The translations under genes were made by a program, and so were the position numbers. This document shows positions 40,608-49,089 of a stretch of DNA of 64,000 bases, one piece after another. The notes under the pieces are model-generated. The model saw nothing but the letters and a program-made list of their open reading frames with translations, did not search any database and was not told the origin of the DNA. The stretch comes from Sphingomonas natans (GTDB lineage: Bacteria > Pseudomonadota > Alphaproteobacteria > Sphingomonadales > Sphingomonadaceae). The stretch is taken from assembly GCF_030546695.1 (NCBI RefSeq), contig NZ_JAUOTP010000006.1, positions 1 through 64,000 on the forward strand. Reading direction: 5' to 3'. The first letter of the stretch is position 1; every line of letters starts with the position of its first letter.

Positions 40608-41253
40608 CCGGATCGCCCGCTATAGACGCCACGAACAGGGGCACGGCCTTGCGGCTATGGTAGCACTCGCATGGTCGTTGTCGTGCGGCACTGCGGCCTC
40701 AGCCGCGACCTCGACGATCGGCCGGACCTGGCCGATTGCCGAGCCGGACGCGCTGACCGAGATCGAGACCAAGGCAGCCGCCTTGCCCAGAGATCTGGCG
40801 CCGAAATTCGGGCCGCGGTCGGGCTGGTCGGCGATGAAGGCCGCGAGCCTTGGCCCCGTCGTGACAACCCGCACGCGCCAGGTCGTGCCCTTCTACACGC
40901 TGGATGCCGATATCGTCCTGCCCGAAGGCCGAGTGCTGTTCCGCAAGGGCTACACGTTCAATCCGCTGGCCTATGTCTCGCTGCCGCAGCGGCTGGTCAT
41001 CGTCCATGCGGCCGAACTCGACTGGGCGTTGCGAACTGCGAGCCCCACCGACTGGATCCTCCTTGCGGGTGGCGGAGCAGCCAATCCTGACCCGATCGCG
41101 CTGGGTAGCCGGGTCGGCCGCGCCCTGTTCCTGCTCGAGGACCGGGTCAAAGTGCGGCTTGGACTGAGCGTCGCGCCCGTCGTCGTACGGCAGGTCGGCC
41201 AAGCCCTCGAACTGTCCGAGATCAAGCCGCCAAAAGCATCCGGAGCGATGTGA
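40600..41253 (+). CDS. traW: Pilus assembly protein TraW
   Basis: This periplasmic protein of about 217 residues has a signal peptide (about 10-33). The TraW signature GRTWPIAEPDALTEIE is followed by a domain with FYTLDADIVLPEGRVLF, KGYTFNPLAYVSLP and the terminal strand region APVVVRQVGQALE. In F, TraW works with TraU and TrbC in pilus assembly. The ATG at 40600 is preferred; a GTG at 40558 in the same frame would add 14 residues before the signal peptide. The stop overlaps TraU. Confidence 0.9.
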   Translation: MADRIARYRRHEQGHGLAAMVALAWSLSCGTAASAATSTIGRTWPIAEPDALTEIETKAAALPRDLAPKFGPRSGWSAMKAASLGPVVTTRTRQVVPFYTLDADIVLPEGRVLFRKGYTFNPLAYVSLPQRLVIVHAAELDWALRTASPTDWILLAGGGAANPDPIALGSRVGRALFLLEDRVKVRLGLSVAPVVVRQVGQALELSEIKPPKASGAM

Positions 41254-42266
41254 TGAATTGGCTCGCCTCACTCCCAAGGGTGATCGCTGCCGCCATATTG
41301 TTCTGGCTGGCGCCGCTCACGCCGGCACAGGCCTCGTCCTGCCCGGCGGGCGCTGTCTTCAACCCCGTCACCAAAGTCCGCTGGACGTGCATCTTCCCGA
41401 TCACGATCGGCGGCGTGCGCGTCGGCACGTTCGACAAACTCTCGACGGAGCTGGACGCGCAGTCTTCGTCGAAGCCGTTATGCGCCTGCCGCAACGGCCC
41501 AAGCGTCTGGTTCGGGGTAAAGGTCAGTTTCTGGTCGCCCAATCGCATGATCGACGTCGTGACCGAGCCCGGCTGCATGATGGCGTTGGGGACTGACCTT
41601 CTGCCGACCCACGGCCGGCTCCAGGGCAGCCAGTCGGGCATCGCGGACGGCACGAACACCCGCAAGATGTTCGCCCAGATGCATTATTACATCGCGCCCG
41701 TCTGGGCGATGCTCGACATGTTCACCGATCTCCCCTGCCTGGAGGATGACGGGTTCGATGTCGCCTTAATGACTGAAGTGCTGCCGACCTGGCAGTCCGG
41801 CACCCTGGGGGCGATCATCCAGCCTGAAGGCATATTGTTCGGCAATCCTGCCGCCGGTCTCGCCTGTATGGCGGACAGTGCGGCGGCGGCGGCCGGCAAG
41901 GTCATCGACCCGCTGTTTTGGTGCATGGGCAGTTGGGGTTCGACCTACCCGATCGCAGGCGACATCCATTTCGATGACTCGGTCGAGGCCTGGGCGGGGC
42001 TCGCCGCGCGCGGCACCTATATGATGGGGCGGCTGGGTGCTGCGACTATCAGCTCGGCTGATGGCTGCTCGTTCAAGCCCGCGCCGATCTGGACCAAGTC
42101 CCGTTACAAATATCAGCTGATGGAGCCCGTCAAAGGCGGCTCGTGCGTCAATGTCGGCCGGCCCGGCGCGCTCTGGTCGTCGGCCATTCACGCGCCCGGC
42201 CAGGACAATGCGCAATTCATGCTCTTCGAAAAGGTGATCTGCTGTGCCGGCATTTCCGCGCAGTAA
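41253..42266 (+). CDS. traU: Mating-pair and pilus assembly protein TraU
   Basis: This Cys-rich periplasmic protein of about 337 residues has a signal peptide (about 1-27). Signature text includes CPAGAVFNPVTKVRWTCIFP, CACRNGPSVWFGVKVSFW, EPGCMMALGTDLLPTHG and a late LMEPVKGGSCVNVGRP. TraU is needed for DNA transfer more than for pilus growth in F. It depends on disulfide formation, consistent with the several thioredoxin-fold proteins in this operon. The ATG at 41253 overlaps the TraW stop. Confidence 0.93.
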   Translation: MNWLASLPRVIAAAILFWLAPLTPAQASSCPAGAVFNPVTKVRWTCIFPITIGGVRVGTFDKLSTELDAQSSSKPLCACRNGPSVWFGVKVSFWSPNRMIDVVTEPGCMMALGTDLLPTHGRLQGSQSGIADGTNTRKMFAQMHYYIAPVWAMLDMFTDLPCLEDDGFDVALMTEVLPTWQSGTLGAIIQPEGILFGNPAAGLACMADSAAAAAGKVIDPLFWCMGSWGSTYPIAGDIHFDDSVEAWAGLAARGTYMMGRLGAATISSADGCSFKPAPIWTKSRYKYQLMEPVKGGSCVNVGRPGALWSSAIHAPGQDNAQFMLFEKVICCAGISAQ

Positions 42267-42606
42267 GCGCTCACCTCCTCCCTGTCCTGCGTCGCTCCGG
42301 TCCCATGACCGGTCTGCCCGCCACAGCCATAATGGCTGCCGCGAGCGGCGCGAGACCGGGGCGGCGTCCACCTCCCCCCAGGACGCCGTCCCACCCCCGG
42401 TCAGCGCGGCCGCCCCGAGTATAGCGGCGCAGCGACGAGCCCCCCTCGCCCGCGTCGTGGCGGCGGCCGCGCTGACCACCCTCGATCAACAGGCGGCATT
42501 TCGCCTGCTTTGGTCGATCGAACCGTCTTTGCCGGCGTCCGACCTGTTTCGATTGGGACGCGGCAGCCGAGCGCACCGGCCGATCGCCGCAAGTCCCCGG
42601 CAATGA
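42244..42606 (+). CDS. Possible small protein between TraU and TraN
   Basis: A frame with a GTG start inside the TraU end runs 120 residues to a stop that overlaps the TraN start (ATGA), typical of the coupled genes in this operon. The second half (ARVVAAAALTTLDQQAAFRL, LLWSIEPSLPASDLF) looks protein-like; the first half is basic and low in complexity. The true start is unclear and could be internal. It may be a diverged small transfer gene or noncoding DNA. Confidence 0.35.
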   Translation: MPAFPRSKRSPPPCPASLRSHDRSARHSHNGCRERRETGAASTSPQDAVPPPVSAAAPSIAAQRRAPLARVVAAAALTTLDQQAAFRLLWSIEPSLPASDLFRLGRGSRAHRPIAASPRQ

Positions 42607-44525
42607 GGCGGTCGGTGGTGATCGCCCTGTTCTGCACGTGCATCAGCCAGCCGCTCTGTGCGCAGACGGTGGAAGATCGCGCGCGCGCCGCAGCGGCCGC
42701 GGCGGCCACCCGGAGCGGCTCCAGCGATGCTCTGCGCAGCAACTATCTGACGCCGGGCCTGAGCGGACAAATGATCAGCACGGTGGACGGCAGCCGAAGC
42801 TTCGCGCCTTCGCTCGCCTGCCGGAAAACCCGGACCCTGCTCGAAATCCTTGCGCAGCCAGCATCGACGGGTGACCTCGCGAACCTGCACATATCGCAGG
42901 ACACCGATTTCGATGGCAGTTTCGACCGGATCCAGAGCCTCAGCCAGAACATCTCAGGCATCTGCGCCAACGGCGTGGTCTCGTGCCACCCCGGAAGCTG
43001 GAACCAGTGCCATTACTTCGAATGGGGGCTCGACGCCGGCCACGCGCTGAAACTGGCCGAGGTCGAGATGCCGCAGCTCGCCGGCTGCTACTGCATCAAC
43101 AATAGCTGCGGGACCAACCTCGCCTGGGCCAACATGCCCGATATCCTCAAAGATCTGGGCGGCGGCATGGTTGCCGCGCTGACCACCGCTGATCCTCGTA
43201 TCGGAGTTGCCGAGGCGCAGATCAGCGGACCGACGATCGCCTATGTCGGCGCCCAATCGACGGCGTGCGCGACGAGCCCAGATTTAAATCAGACCGCCTA
43301 CCGCGCGGCGCCGGCGGCCCTTCAGGGCGATGCCGCAGCGATGACTGTGGGCAATCGCGTGTTCGAGGCGCTTGCCGCGTCGCCTGCAGGCTCCGGCAAG
43401 GTCGAGCAAGCACGGCAGTGCACGGTCGAGCGCGAGATCACGCTCACCTCGGCGACGTTCGACGATATCGTCAGCATATCCGGCTCGGTGCAGAGCGTCG
43501 CCAGCTGCGGCGCGGACTGCCGCCGCTATCGCGTGGGCGGCACCGGCAGCTGCAACAACCCGCCCCCGACCTTCGCGCTTCGCTTCCTTGCCAACAAGCC
43601 GGAGCGGATCGTGTCGGCAAAGATCGTCGAGCTGCATACCGCCGACTGGCTCCAGGCACGTATCGATGGCCAACCCGTTGCCTATGCCGCCAAGCGGCCG
43701 TGGCTCACCAACGCGCTGCCCAGCGGGGATTGCGGCGTCGGCGACCTTTACCACGCAGCGCCGGATTATGATTTCACGCCGGCGCTGAAGTCTGGAGCGG
43801 TTACGGTCGACGCCCGGATCCGCGCGACCGGCGCGAACAAGACGGGCTATATGATCCTCGAAGTCCGCGTCGATCTGCGCTGCGACTTAGCCGAGCGACT
43901 GGTCGATCTCTGTTCCGGCTATGCGGCCGACACCGCCTGCCGGTTGCGCGACGAGGATGTCGACGGCGTCACGACGTTTCGCAACGGCGTCGGCACGGGC
44001 CTGCGGCCGCTCACCTCCACGCGCATGTTCGGCAGCGACAGCTGCGCGGTCCAGCTCACGCGCGACTTTTTCCTGCGCGCCCGGACTTACGTCTGCGTCG
44101 TCGACACCGGCAACCCGCCCCAGCCCGATCTGAGCCGCGGCGCCTATATTATCGATCACTCGACCGAGACCGTGCTCGCTGACCAGACCCGCAGCGCCAG
44201 CGGCGAGGTCAGGCAGACGAGCCGCGCCTTTGCGTTGCCGGATCGTGGATCGGTCCCGGCGTGCGAGGCCATCTGCAAGACGCGGGCGCCTCATGTCAGC
44301 ACGGCCGCAGCGCCTGCGGGCGTCGTGGGGGCGCAGCAGAATGATCCCAGCGGCTGGGACATATTCTATCATGCATGCTTGCCGGGAAGCATTTGCCCGA
44401 CCGCCCCCGGCGAGCAAGTCGTCAGTACCTGTGGTTGTCTCGATGACTTTCCCGAAGCCGTCGTCATGATGCAGTCGGTTCGACTGGCGGGCGCGGACAT
44501 GGTCTGCACGAGCGCCACGCAATGA
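42603..44525 (+). CDS. traN: TraN-like mating-pair stabilisation protein, N-terminal part
   Basis: This Cys-rich exported protein of about 640 residues has a signal peptide (about 1-21, ending LCAQT). Numerous Cys pairs occur across the body (for example CHPGSWNQCHYFEWG, GCYCINNSCGTNLAWANMPD, CSGYAADTACRLRDEDV, ending in CGCLDDFPEAV). The text GTNLAWANMPDILKDLGGG is TraN-like. TraN is an outer-membrane adhesin that contacts the recipient surface and stabilises mating pairs. The usual C-terminal block of TraN is missing here and found in the next gene, so the function is divided between two polypeptides. The stop overlaps that gene (ATGA). Confidence 0.8.
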   Translation: MRRSVVIALFCTCISQPLCAQTVEDRARAAAAAAATRSGSSDALRSNYLTPGLSGQMISTVDGSRSFAPSLACRKTRTLLEILAQPASTGDLANLHISQDTDFDGSFDRIQSLSQNISGICANGVVSCHPGSWNQCHYFEWGLDAGHALKLAEVEMPQLAGCYCINNSCGTNLAWANMPDILKDLGGGMVAALTTADPRIGVAEAQISGPTIAYVGAQSTACATSPDLNQTAYRAAPAALQGDAAAMTVGNRVFEALAASPAGSGKVEQARQCTVEREITLTSATFDDIVSISGSVQSVASCGADCRRYRVGGTGSCNNPPPTFALRFLANKPERIVSAKIVELHTADWLQARIDGQPVAYAAKRPWLTNALPSGDCGVGDLYHAAPDYDFTPALKSGAVTVDARIRATGANKTGYMILEVRVDLRCDLAERLVDLCSGYAADTACRLRDEDVDGVTTFRNGVGTGLRPLTSTRMFGSDSCAVQLTRDFFLRARTYVCVVDTGNPPQPDLSRGAYIIDHSTETVLADQTRSASGEVRQTSRAFALPDRGSVPACEAICKTRAPHVSTAAAPAGVVGAQQNDPSGWDIFYHACLPGSICPTAPGEQVVSTCGCLDDFPEAVVMMQSVRLAGADMVCTSATQ

Positions 44526-45733
44526 GCGGTCTGGCGCGCCAGGTGAGGACTTCGTTGATCCTCATGGCCATGACTGGCGGAGCTCTTCCAGGAGTGGCCT
44601 TAGCGCTATTCCCTGCGGCGCGCGCGTCGACACCGATTGGTATCGCGGCTGCGGCGGCGCCGGCAGTTCCGACGACACCCTTCGCTGCTCCGGCGAGCCC
44701 TGCACGGAGTCCGGCGGCAGACCTGCTGTGCGCGGCCGATCTCAACGGCAATGGGGATGCCGCTGATCCGGGCGAAATCGCTGCGTGCGTGGCCACCTCG
44801 TCGGGAACAGCGCAGTGTCCGATCCAGCAGACAGCCTGCACGCTCGACGGCTCGGGTGTCTATGTCTGCCCATATGGGCCGGACCATAACTGCGACGTCG
44901 TCGCTTCGGGTGGCCCGCCGACCTGCTCACCCCATGCCTGCATCGATACGAACGCCAACCCGATTCAGGACGAGTTGGCCGTCGACGATCCAGGCATTCC
45001 TGCCGACGGGGCGATAGATGCCGACGGAAATTGCACCGCCACTATCATGATCTTCGCCGGCCGCGCGGTGCGATGCCGCCCGGCAGGCCTCAAGACCAGC
45101 TTCCAGAATTGCTGCAAGGACAAAGGTGAGATCGTGAAAGACGGCATGGGCTCGTCTCTCTTGTCGCTCTCGACGAAGATCGCGGTCGCCAAGGGCGTCT
45201 TCACCGGCATGAAAGCGGCGTACACCGCCTATCAGGCGGGCGCGACCGCAAGCGCCGCGGCGAGCGCTGGCGCCAACGCCATCATCGTCGGGCTGGATCC
45301 GACGTCCATCGCGATCAGCCTCGCCGTCAATTTCATGATCGAGGTGCTGCTCCAGGGCTGCGACCAGCAGGATATGGACACGGGCATGATGCGCGGCTCG
45401 GGCATGTGCCACGAGGTCGGCGACTATTGCATCTCGAAAATCCTCGGCGTCTGCCTCCAGAAGGCGCGCGGCCATTGCTGCTTCAACACCAAGCTCGGCC
45501 GGATCCTGCAGGAGCAGGGGCGCCCGCAACTCAAGTCGTTCAACGGCATCGGCTGGGGGACGCCCAAGACCCCGCTGTGCCGCGGCTTCACGCCTGAGGA
45601 GTTCCAGGCGCTCGACTTCAGCAAGATCGATCTGTCCGAATATTATTCGGACATCGAGGCGCGCACCCAATCCCAGGTCCAGATCGACATGAAGGGCAAG
45701 ATCGATGCCTATCTGCATGCGGTCGGTCGCTGA
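44522..45733 (+). CDS. TraN-like protein, C-terminal part
   Basis: This protein of 403 residues has its own hydrophobic N-terminus (about 8-36), so it may be exported separately. Early repeats of Asp/Gly/Cys text (CAADLNGNGDAADPGEIAAC) resemble calcium-binding loops. The last 130 residues carry the conserved TraN end: CISKILGVCLQKARGHCCFN, TKLGRILQEQGRPQL, then CRGFTPEEFQALDFSKIDLS. In F TraN this block is part of one 602-residue protein. Coupled overlap with the preceding gene suggests the two act together in mating-pair stabilisation. Confidence 0.8.
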   Translation: MSGLARQVRTSLILMAMTGGALPGVALALFPAARASTPIGIAAAAAPAVPTTPFAAPASPARSPAADLLCAADLNGNGDAADPGEIAACVATSSGTAQCPIQQTACTLDGSGVYVCPYGPDHNCDVVASGGPPTCSPHACIDTNANPIQDELAVDDPGIPADGAIDADGNCTATIMIFAGRAVRCRPAGLKTSFQNCCKDKGEIVKDGMGSSLLSLSTKIAVAKGVFTGMKAAYTAYQAGATASAAASAGANAIIVGLDPTSIAISLAVNFMIEVLLQGCDQQDMDTGMMRGSGMCHEVGDYCISKILGVCLQKARGHCCFNTKLGRILQEQGRPQLKSFNGIGWGTPKTPLCRGFTPEEFQALDFSKIDLSEYYSDIEARTQSQVQIDMKGKIDAYLHAVGR

Positions 45734-45734
45734 G

Positions 45735-46580
45735 ATGCGCGCGCCGCTTTCTGTCGCTGTGCTGGGCGGCGTCTTGCTCGCGCATCATTCCACAGCCCAA
45801 ATTCCACCGGGCGGCGCGGGCGCGAGCATCGCGCGCCAGGGCGACGCCGCGTTGGATAGGCTGCGGGGCGCCATCGTGAAGGCAAAAAAGCGCGATGCCC
45901 GGCCGGGCCCGCTTCCCCAGCTCTCGCCGCAGGGTCTCGCTCAGGCAACACGGGCCCTGCAGCACCGCATGCGTTCCCAGGCGATGGAGACGAGAGGGCG
46001 CGCCGCGCTGGATGCCGGGCGGCTCGATCTCGCCCGGCAACGCGAGGCAATGTCGAAACGGCTCGGCCAGGCGCTCGGCCTCGACGCGCCCGATGTCACG
46101 ACGCTGGCGCGAGCGACAATGCCGCCGACAAAGACCCTCTGGGTGCCCGTTCTCTTCGTGTCGTCATCGATGCCGACGACGACGCTGCGGACCTATGCGG
46201 CACAAGTCGCGAAGGCGAAGGGCGTGATGGCATTTCGGGGCATGCCGGGAGGTCTCGCGAAGGTCGCGCCGATGGCAAAATTGTCAGCCGAGATCCTGCG
46301 CGTCGATCCCGGCTGCGAAGGCCCGGCCTGCACGATGCGCGACGTGCAGGTCATCGTCGATCCGATCGTCTTCCGACAGCATGGCGTGGCTCGTGTGCCG
46401 GCGCTCGCGATGGTGCCCGGCGATCCAACCCAGGCTTATTGTGAACGCGACGAGGAGAGCCCGCGCGGCGCCCACGTCGTATATGGCGATGCCGCGCTCA
46501 CCGGACTGCTCGACGAGATTGCCCGCCTCGGCGGGAGAGAGGAGGTGCGCGATGCTCAGGCTCGCCTGGTCTCTCGGTAG
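45735..46580 (+). CDS. trbC: F-type pilus assembly protein TrbC
   Basis: This periplasmic protein of about 281 residues has a signal peptide (about 1-20). A helical region follows (about 30-130). The TrbC domain contains VLFVSSSMPTTTLRTYAAQV and MAFRGMPGG, then a strand region with VIVDPIVFRQHGVARVPALA, a thioredoxin-like fold without a CxxC pair. TrbC acts with TraW in pilus assembly. In F it lies between TraU and TraN, whereas here it follows the two TraN genes. It overlaps the signal peptidase gene by 29 bases. Confidence 0.88.
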   Translation: MRAPLSVAVLGGVLLAHHSTAQIPPGGAGASIARQGDAALDRLRGAIVKAKKRDARPGPLPQLSPQGLAQATRALQHRMRSQAMETRGRAALDAGRLDLARQREAMSKRLGQALGLDAPDVTTLARATMPPTKTLWVPVLFVSSSMPTTTLRTYAAQVAKAKGVMAFRGMPGGLAKVAPMAKLSAEILRVDPGCEGPACTMRDVQVIVDPIVFRQHGVARVPALAMVPGDPTQAYCERDEESPRGAHVVYGDAALTGLLDEIARLGGREEVRDAQARLVSR

Positions 46581-47148
46581 ACGTGCGTGGCCCGAGATCA
46601 GGCTGCTGCCGCTGCGCGCCGCAGTGGCGCTGGGCGCGTCCGGACTTGGTCAGCCGCCGCGCCCGCGCCAGCTCCTGAAAGCCTATGGCATCGTCCTGCC
46701 GATCGGATTGGCGACGTGGTGGGCAATCCCGCAGCTGACCTGGGTGATGAGCCCATCCATCGATGCCTGGGCGATCCGATCCGCACCCGGCGTGATCCAC
46801 CGCGGCGACCTCGTCTCCTTCATGCTGTCCCATCCGCTTGCCGGCCCCAAGCCCGTAGCGGTGACCAAATATGCGCTCTGCTTGCCAGCCGATCGGCTCG
46901 ATTTCGTCGAGAAGCCGTCGTTCGTGCCGGGGAAGCTCGACGGCTATTATTATTGCAATGGCCGGCTGCTCGCCGTGAGCAAGCCAATCGGTCGTGATGG
47001 CCGTCCTCTCGCGCATTTCAGGCCAAGGGCGCGGCGGATCCCTGCCGGTATGGTCTTCGTGGGATCGCGCCACCCGTCGAGCTTCGACAGCCGTTATTAT
47101 GGCCCCGTCTCGATCGGGCGGCTGATCCGGATGGAGCGGGTGCTGTGA
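46552..47148 (+). CDS. S26-type conjugal signal peptidase (TraF/TrhF-like)
   Basis: The protein has about 198 residues. One membrane helix (about 43-62) precedes the candidate catalytic region TWVMSPSIDAWAI (Ser67 or Ser69), and the general base is probably Lys106 in PVAVTKYALCLPAD. Later text (RIPAGMVFVGSRHPSSFDSR, YYGPVSIGRL) matches the S26 family closing box. Such enzymes process conjugative pilin, often to allow cyclisation. The Ser-x-Pro motif is degenerate here, so the nucleophile assignment is not certain. AGAGAGGAGGTG is a strong ribosome binding site. Confidence 0.85.
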   Translation: MLRLAWSLGRRAWPEIRLLPLRAAVALGASGLGQPPRPRQLLKAYGIVLPIGLATWWAIPQLTWVMSPSIDAWAIRSAPGVIHRGDLVSFMLSHPLAGPKPVAVTKYALCLPADRLDFVEKPSFVPGKLDGYYYCNGRLLAVSKPIGRDGRPLAHFRPRARRIPAGMVFVGSRHPSSFDSRYYGPVSIGRLIRMERVL

Positions 47149-48026
47149 GGGCGGCGCTCGCAATCGCGGCTGTGCTCCTGGCAACCGCAACCGATGCGCA
47201 GACGCCACCGGACCGTCTCAAGCAGGGTTATTGGTGGTATGCGCCGAATTCAGCGCTGCCCAAACCCGAGCCTGTGCCGCACGAGCCTGCCAAGCCCGTC
47301 ATTCCTGCGATGCCAGAACTGGCCCGTTGGTCGCCCCCCCGGATCCGCAAGCTCATCGAAGACCAGCGCGATTATGCAGCCACCGTCCTGACCATTGAGG
47401 CCGTCGCGGACTTCTGGAAGCTCGAGGACTTTGCGCGTCGCAAAGCGCGCGCGTTCGCTGGTGTCACCCAGATCGCGATGCTCCAGCATCCCGAGCTCAA
47501 TTCGAAATCGGCGAACCCGATGGTCGGCGAGGCGCGCGACCAACTCGCGGGCGCCAAGGACGACGCCCGACGGCGTTATCTGCGTTCTCACGCCGGCGAG
47601 TTCGCGCTTGTGATGTTTAGTCGGACGACGTGCGGATATTGTCGGGTGCAGTGGCCGATCGTCCAGCGACTTCAGGAGGAGATGGGCTGGCAGGTCACGC
47701 TGATGGACCTTGACCGGCGCCCTGATCTGAGCGGCCGCTATGGGATCGAGATCACGCCGACGACGATGATCATACGCCGCGGCAGCCAGCAGCGCATGAT
47801 CGTCGCCAGCGGGGTTGAGGCCTATCCCAATCTCGCGCAATTGACCTATCAGGCCGTGCGCCTGCTCACGGGAGACATTCGTCCGGAGCAGTTCATGACC
47901 GGAGCGGGCGAGGAAGGCGGCTTCTTCGATGCGCTCGGCCTTGGCCCCGTCGCCGCCTCCGATCCAGCCGTCGAGCCAATGCGATCGAGCCCCAGCGGAC
48001 CCGATGCCGCCGAGGGCGAGCGATGA
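47145..48026 (+). CDS. traF: Thioredoxin-fold pilus assembly protein TraF
   Basis: This periplasmic protein of about 293 residues has a signal peptide (about 1-18). The typical TraF opening KQGYWWYAPN and a helical middle part come next, then a thioredoxin domain with C163-G-Y-C166 (FSRTTCGYCRVQWPI) and a cis-Pro loop (EITPTTMIIRRG). F TraF lacks the CxxC motif while many relatives keep it, so this one may be redox active. It assists folding of TraH/TraU/TraN. A GTG start overlaps the previous stop. It is the last plus-strand gene before the VapBC insertion. Confidence 0.9.
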   Translation: MRAALAIAAVLLATATDAQTPPDRLKQGYWWYAPNSALPKPEPVPHEPAKPVIPAMPELARWSPPRIRKLIEDQRDYAATVLTIEAVADFWKLEDFARRKARAFAGVTQIAMLQHPELNSKSANPMVGEARDQLAGAKDDARRRYLRSHAGEFALVMFSRTTCGYCRVQWPIVQRLQEEMGWQVTLMDLDRRPDLSGRYGIEITPTTMIIRRGSQQRMIVASGVEAYPNLAQLTYQAVRLLTGDIRPEQFMTGAGEEGGFFDALGLGPVAASDPAVEPMRSSPSGPDAAEGER

Positions 48027-48088
48027 TCGACAGCGGATCAGCCCCCTCGCGGTTGAAACACCGACGCTCGTCCGCGCGAGCAGGCGTG

Positions 48089-48487
48089 TCAGCTGGCGAT
48101 GTGCGCCTGCACGCCCCGAGATTGCAGCAGGCCCACCGCCTTGCGATCGAAGCTGACGAAGACATCACCGCCAAGCCATTTGCCTTCATGCGCGATCGCA
48201 CCGTCGGCAAAGTCGCCGCCAGCCTCGAACAGCGCGAGCCCCGCTTCGACGACCGGCACATCGGCTTTGACATTCTCCGACCCGATCAGTGTCCGGATCG
48301 CAGCAACCACCCGCTCGCGAGGCTCCTTGTAGCTGCGCGTCATCACCCAGACGAATTCGCACAATGCCGGTATCGTCAGAGCGACAAGGTCCGCCCGTTC
48401 CAGCACCTCCCTAGCGATCGGCGACTGCACGTCATCATCATCAGCGAGCGCGCGAATGAGGATGTTGGCGTCGGCAATGATCCTCAC
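48089..48487 (-). CDS. vapC: VapC-family PIN-domain toxin
   Basis: The 132-residue PIN-domain RNase has the acidic residues expected for metal binding: Asp in RIIADANILIRAL, Glu in PALCEFVWV, and Asp in GDFADGAIAHEG and VSFDRKAV. VapC toxins cleave specific RNAs, often initiator tRNA, when released from the antitoxin. A GTG start overlapping the VapB stop (GTGA) is preferred over the upstream start. The gene lies on the opposite strand inside the transfer operon. Its role is probably element maintenance; inferred. Confidence 0.9.
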   Translation of the reverse strand: MRIIADANILIRALADDDDVQSPIAREVLERADLVALTIPALCEFVWVMTRSYKEPRERVVAAIRTLIGSENVKADVPVVEAGLALFEAGGDFADGAIAHEGKWLGGDVFVSFDRKAVGLLQSRGVQAHIAS

Positions 48488-48735
48488 CGCTCGCCCGCCC
48501 ACCCCGCGGCGATTGCTTCATTCATGTCTTCGATCGACACCGGCTTGCGCCCGCTCCGCTTGAGCATTCCGAAAGCGTCGGAAATCTTCCCCGTGTTGCG
48601 GACCGCGCGCAAGCGCAGCTCGCCGTCCGGCATTTCGGCCACGTCAATCTGCTGGCCCGGCGCAATCTGCATATGCCTCAGCAACTCCTGCCGCAGCGTG
48701 ATCTGGCCTTTCGCGGTCACCGTGAGCATCGTCAT
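48484..48735 (-). CDS. vapB: VapB-family AbrB-type antitoxin
   Basis: This 83-residue protein has an AbrB/SpoVT swapped-hairpin DNA-binding domain (MTMLTVTAKGQITLRQELLR, then IAPGQQIDVAEMPDGELRLR). A C-terminal toxin-binding segment follows (ISDAFGMLKRSG through MNEAIAAGWAGER). The start MTMLTVTAK is chosen because GGAGCGATGCGAG precedes it and family members begin here. The protein should neutralise VapC and repress its own promoter. The stop codon overlaps the VapC start. Confidence 0.9.
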   Translation of the reverse strand: MTMLTVTAKGQITLRQELLRHMQIAPGQQIDVAEMPDGELRLRAVRNTGKISDAFGMLKRSGRKPVSIEDMNEAIAAGWAGER

Positions 48736-48810
48736 CTCGCATCGCTCCTTGCAGGGAACAGATGTAATGCAAAATCGCCTTACCTGCAACAACGAGCGAC
48801 TGACGCTCCC

Positions 48811-49023
48811 TCAGCGGCCGTGCCCGACTTTCCAGGATATAGAACAGAGAACGACGCGGCCTGGTGCGGGCGCATTTTCTGTCGACGGGGTTCGCCGCAG
48901 CCGCAGTTCCCCGACGGGTGAAGCCACGATCAGGAGTTGGTCGCCCGAACCGGCATTCAGGTGGCGAAGCACCCCCTCCGGCAATTTCAGCCATGCGTCC
49001 GCCATGATGGTCAATGTCTTCAC
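48811..49023 (-). CDS. Lone AbrB-like protein
   Basis: This 70-residue protein starts at a GTG preceded by CGGAGAAAC. The text VKTLTIMADAWLKLPEGVLR, then HLNAGSGDQLLIVASPVGEL and RLRR parallels the VapB protein downstream (LTVTAKGQITLRQELLRHM, GQQIDVAEMPDGELRLR), so it looks like an AbrB-type swapped hairpin. The remaining 25 residues lack a toxin-binding motif like that of VapB, and no toxin follows it. It could be a duplicated, decaying antitoxin or a regulator of the transfer operon. Confidence 0.6.
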   Translation of the reverse strand: MKTLTIMADAWLKLPEGVLRHLNAGSGDQLLIVASPVGELRLRRTPSTENAPAPGRVVLCSISWKVGHGR

Positions 49024-49089
49024 GAAGTTTCTCCGCTCTGCTTTCTCTCCAAAGACGGTTTCCGGGCATTTCGGTGGCGGTGCGTTACG

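Noticed and set aside
42305-42424. Short plus frame starting MTGLPATAIM between TraU and TraN
   Set aside because: It ends after 39 residues in Pro/Arg-rich text, whereas the overlapping frame is coupled to the TraN start.
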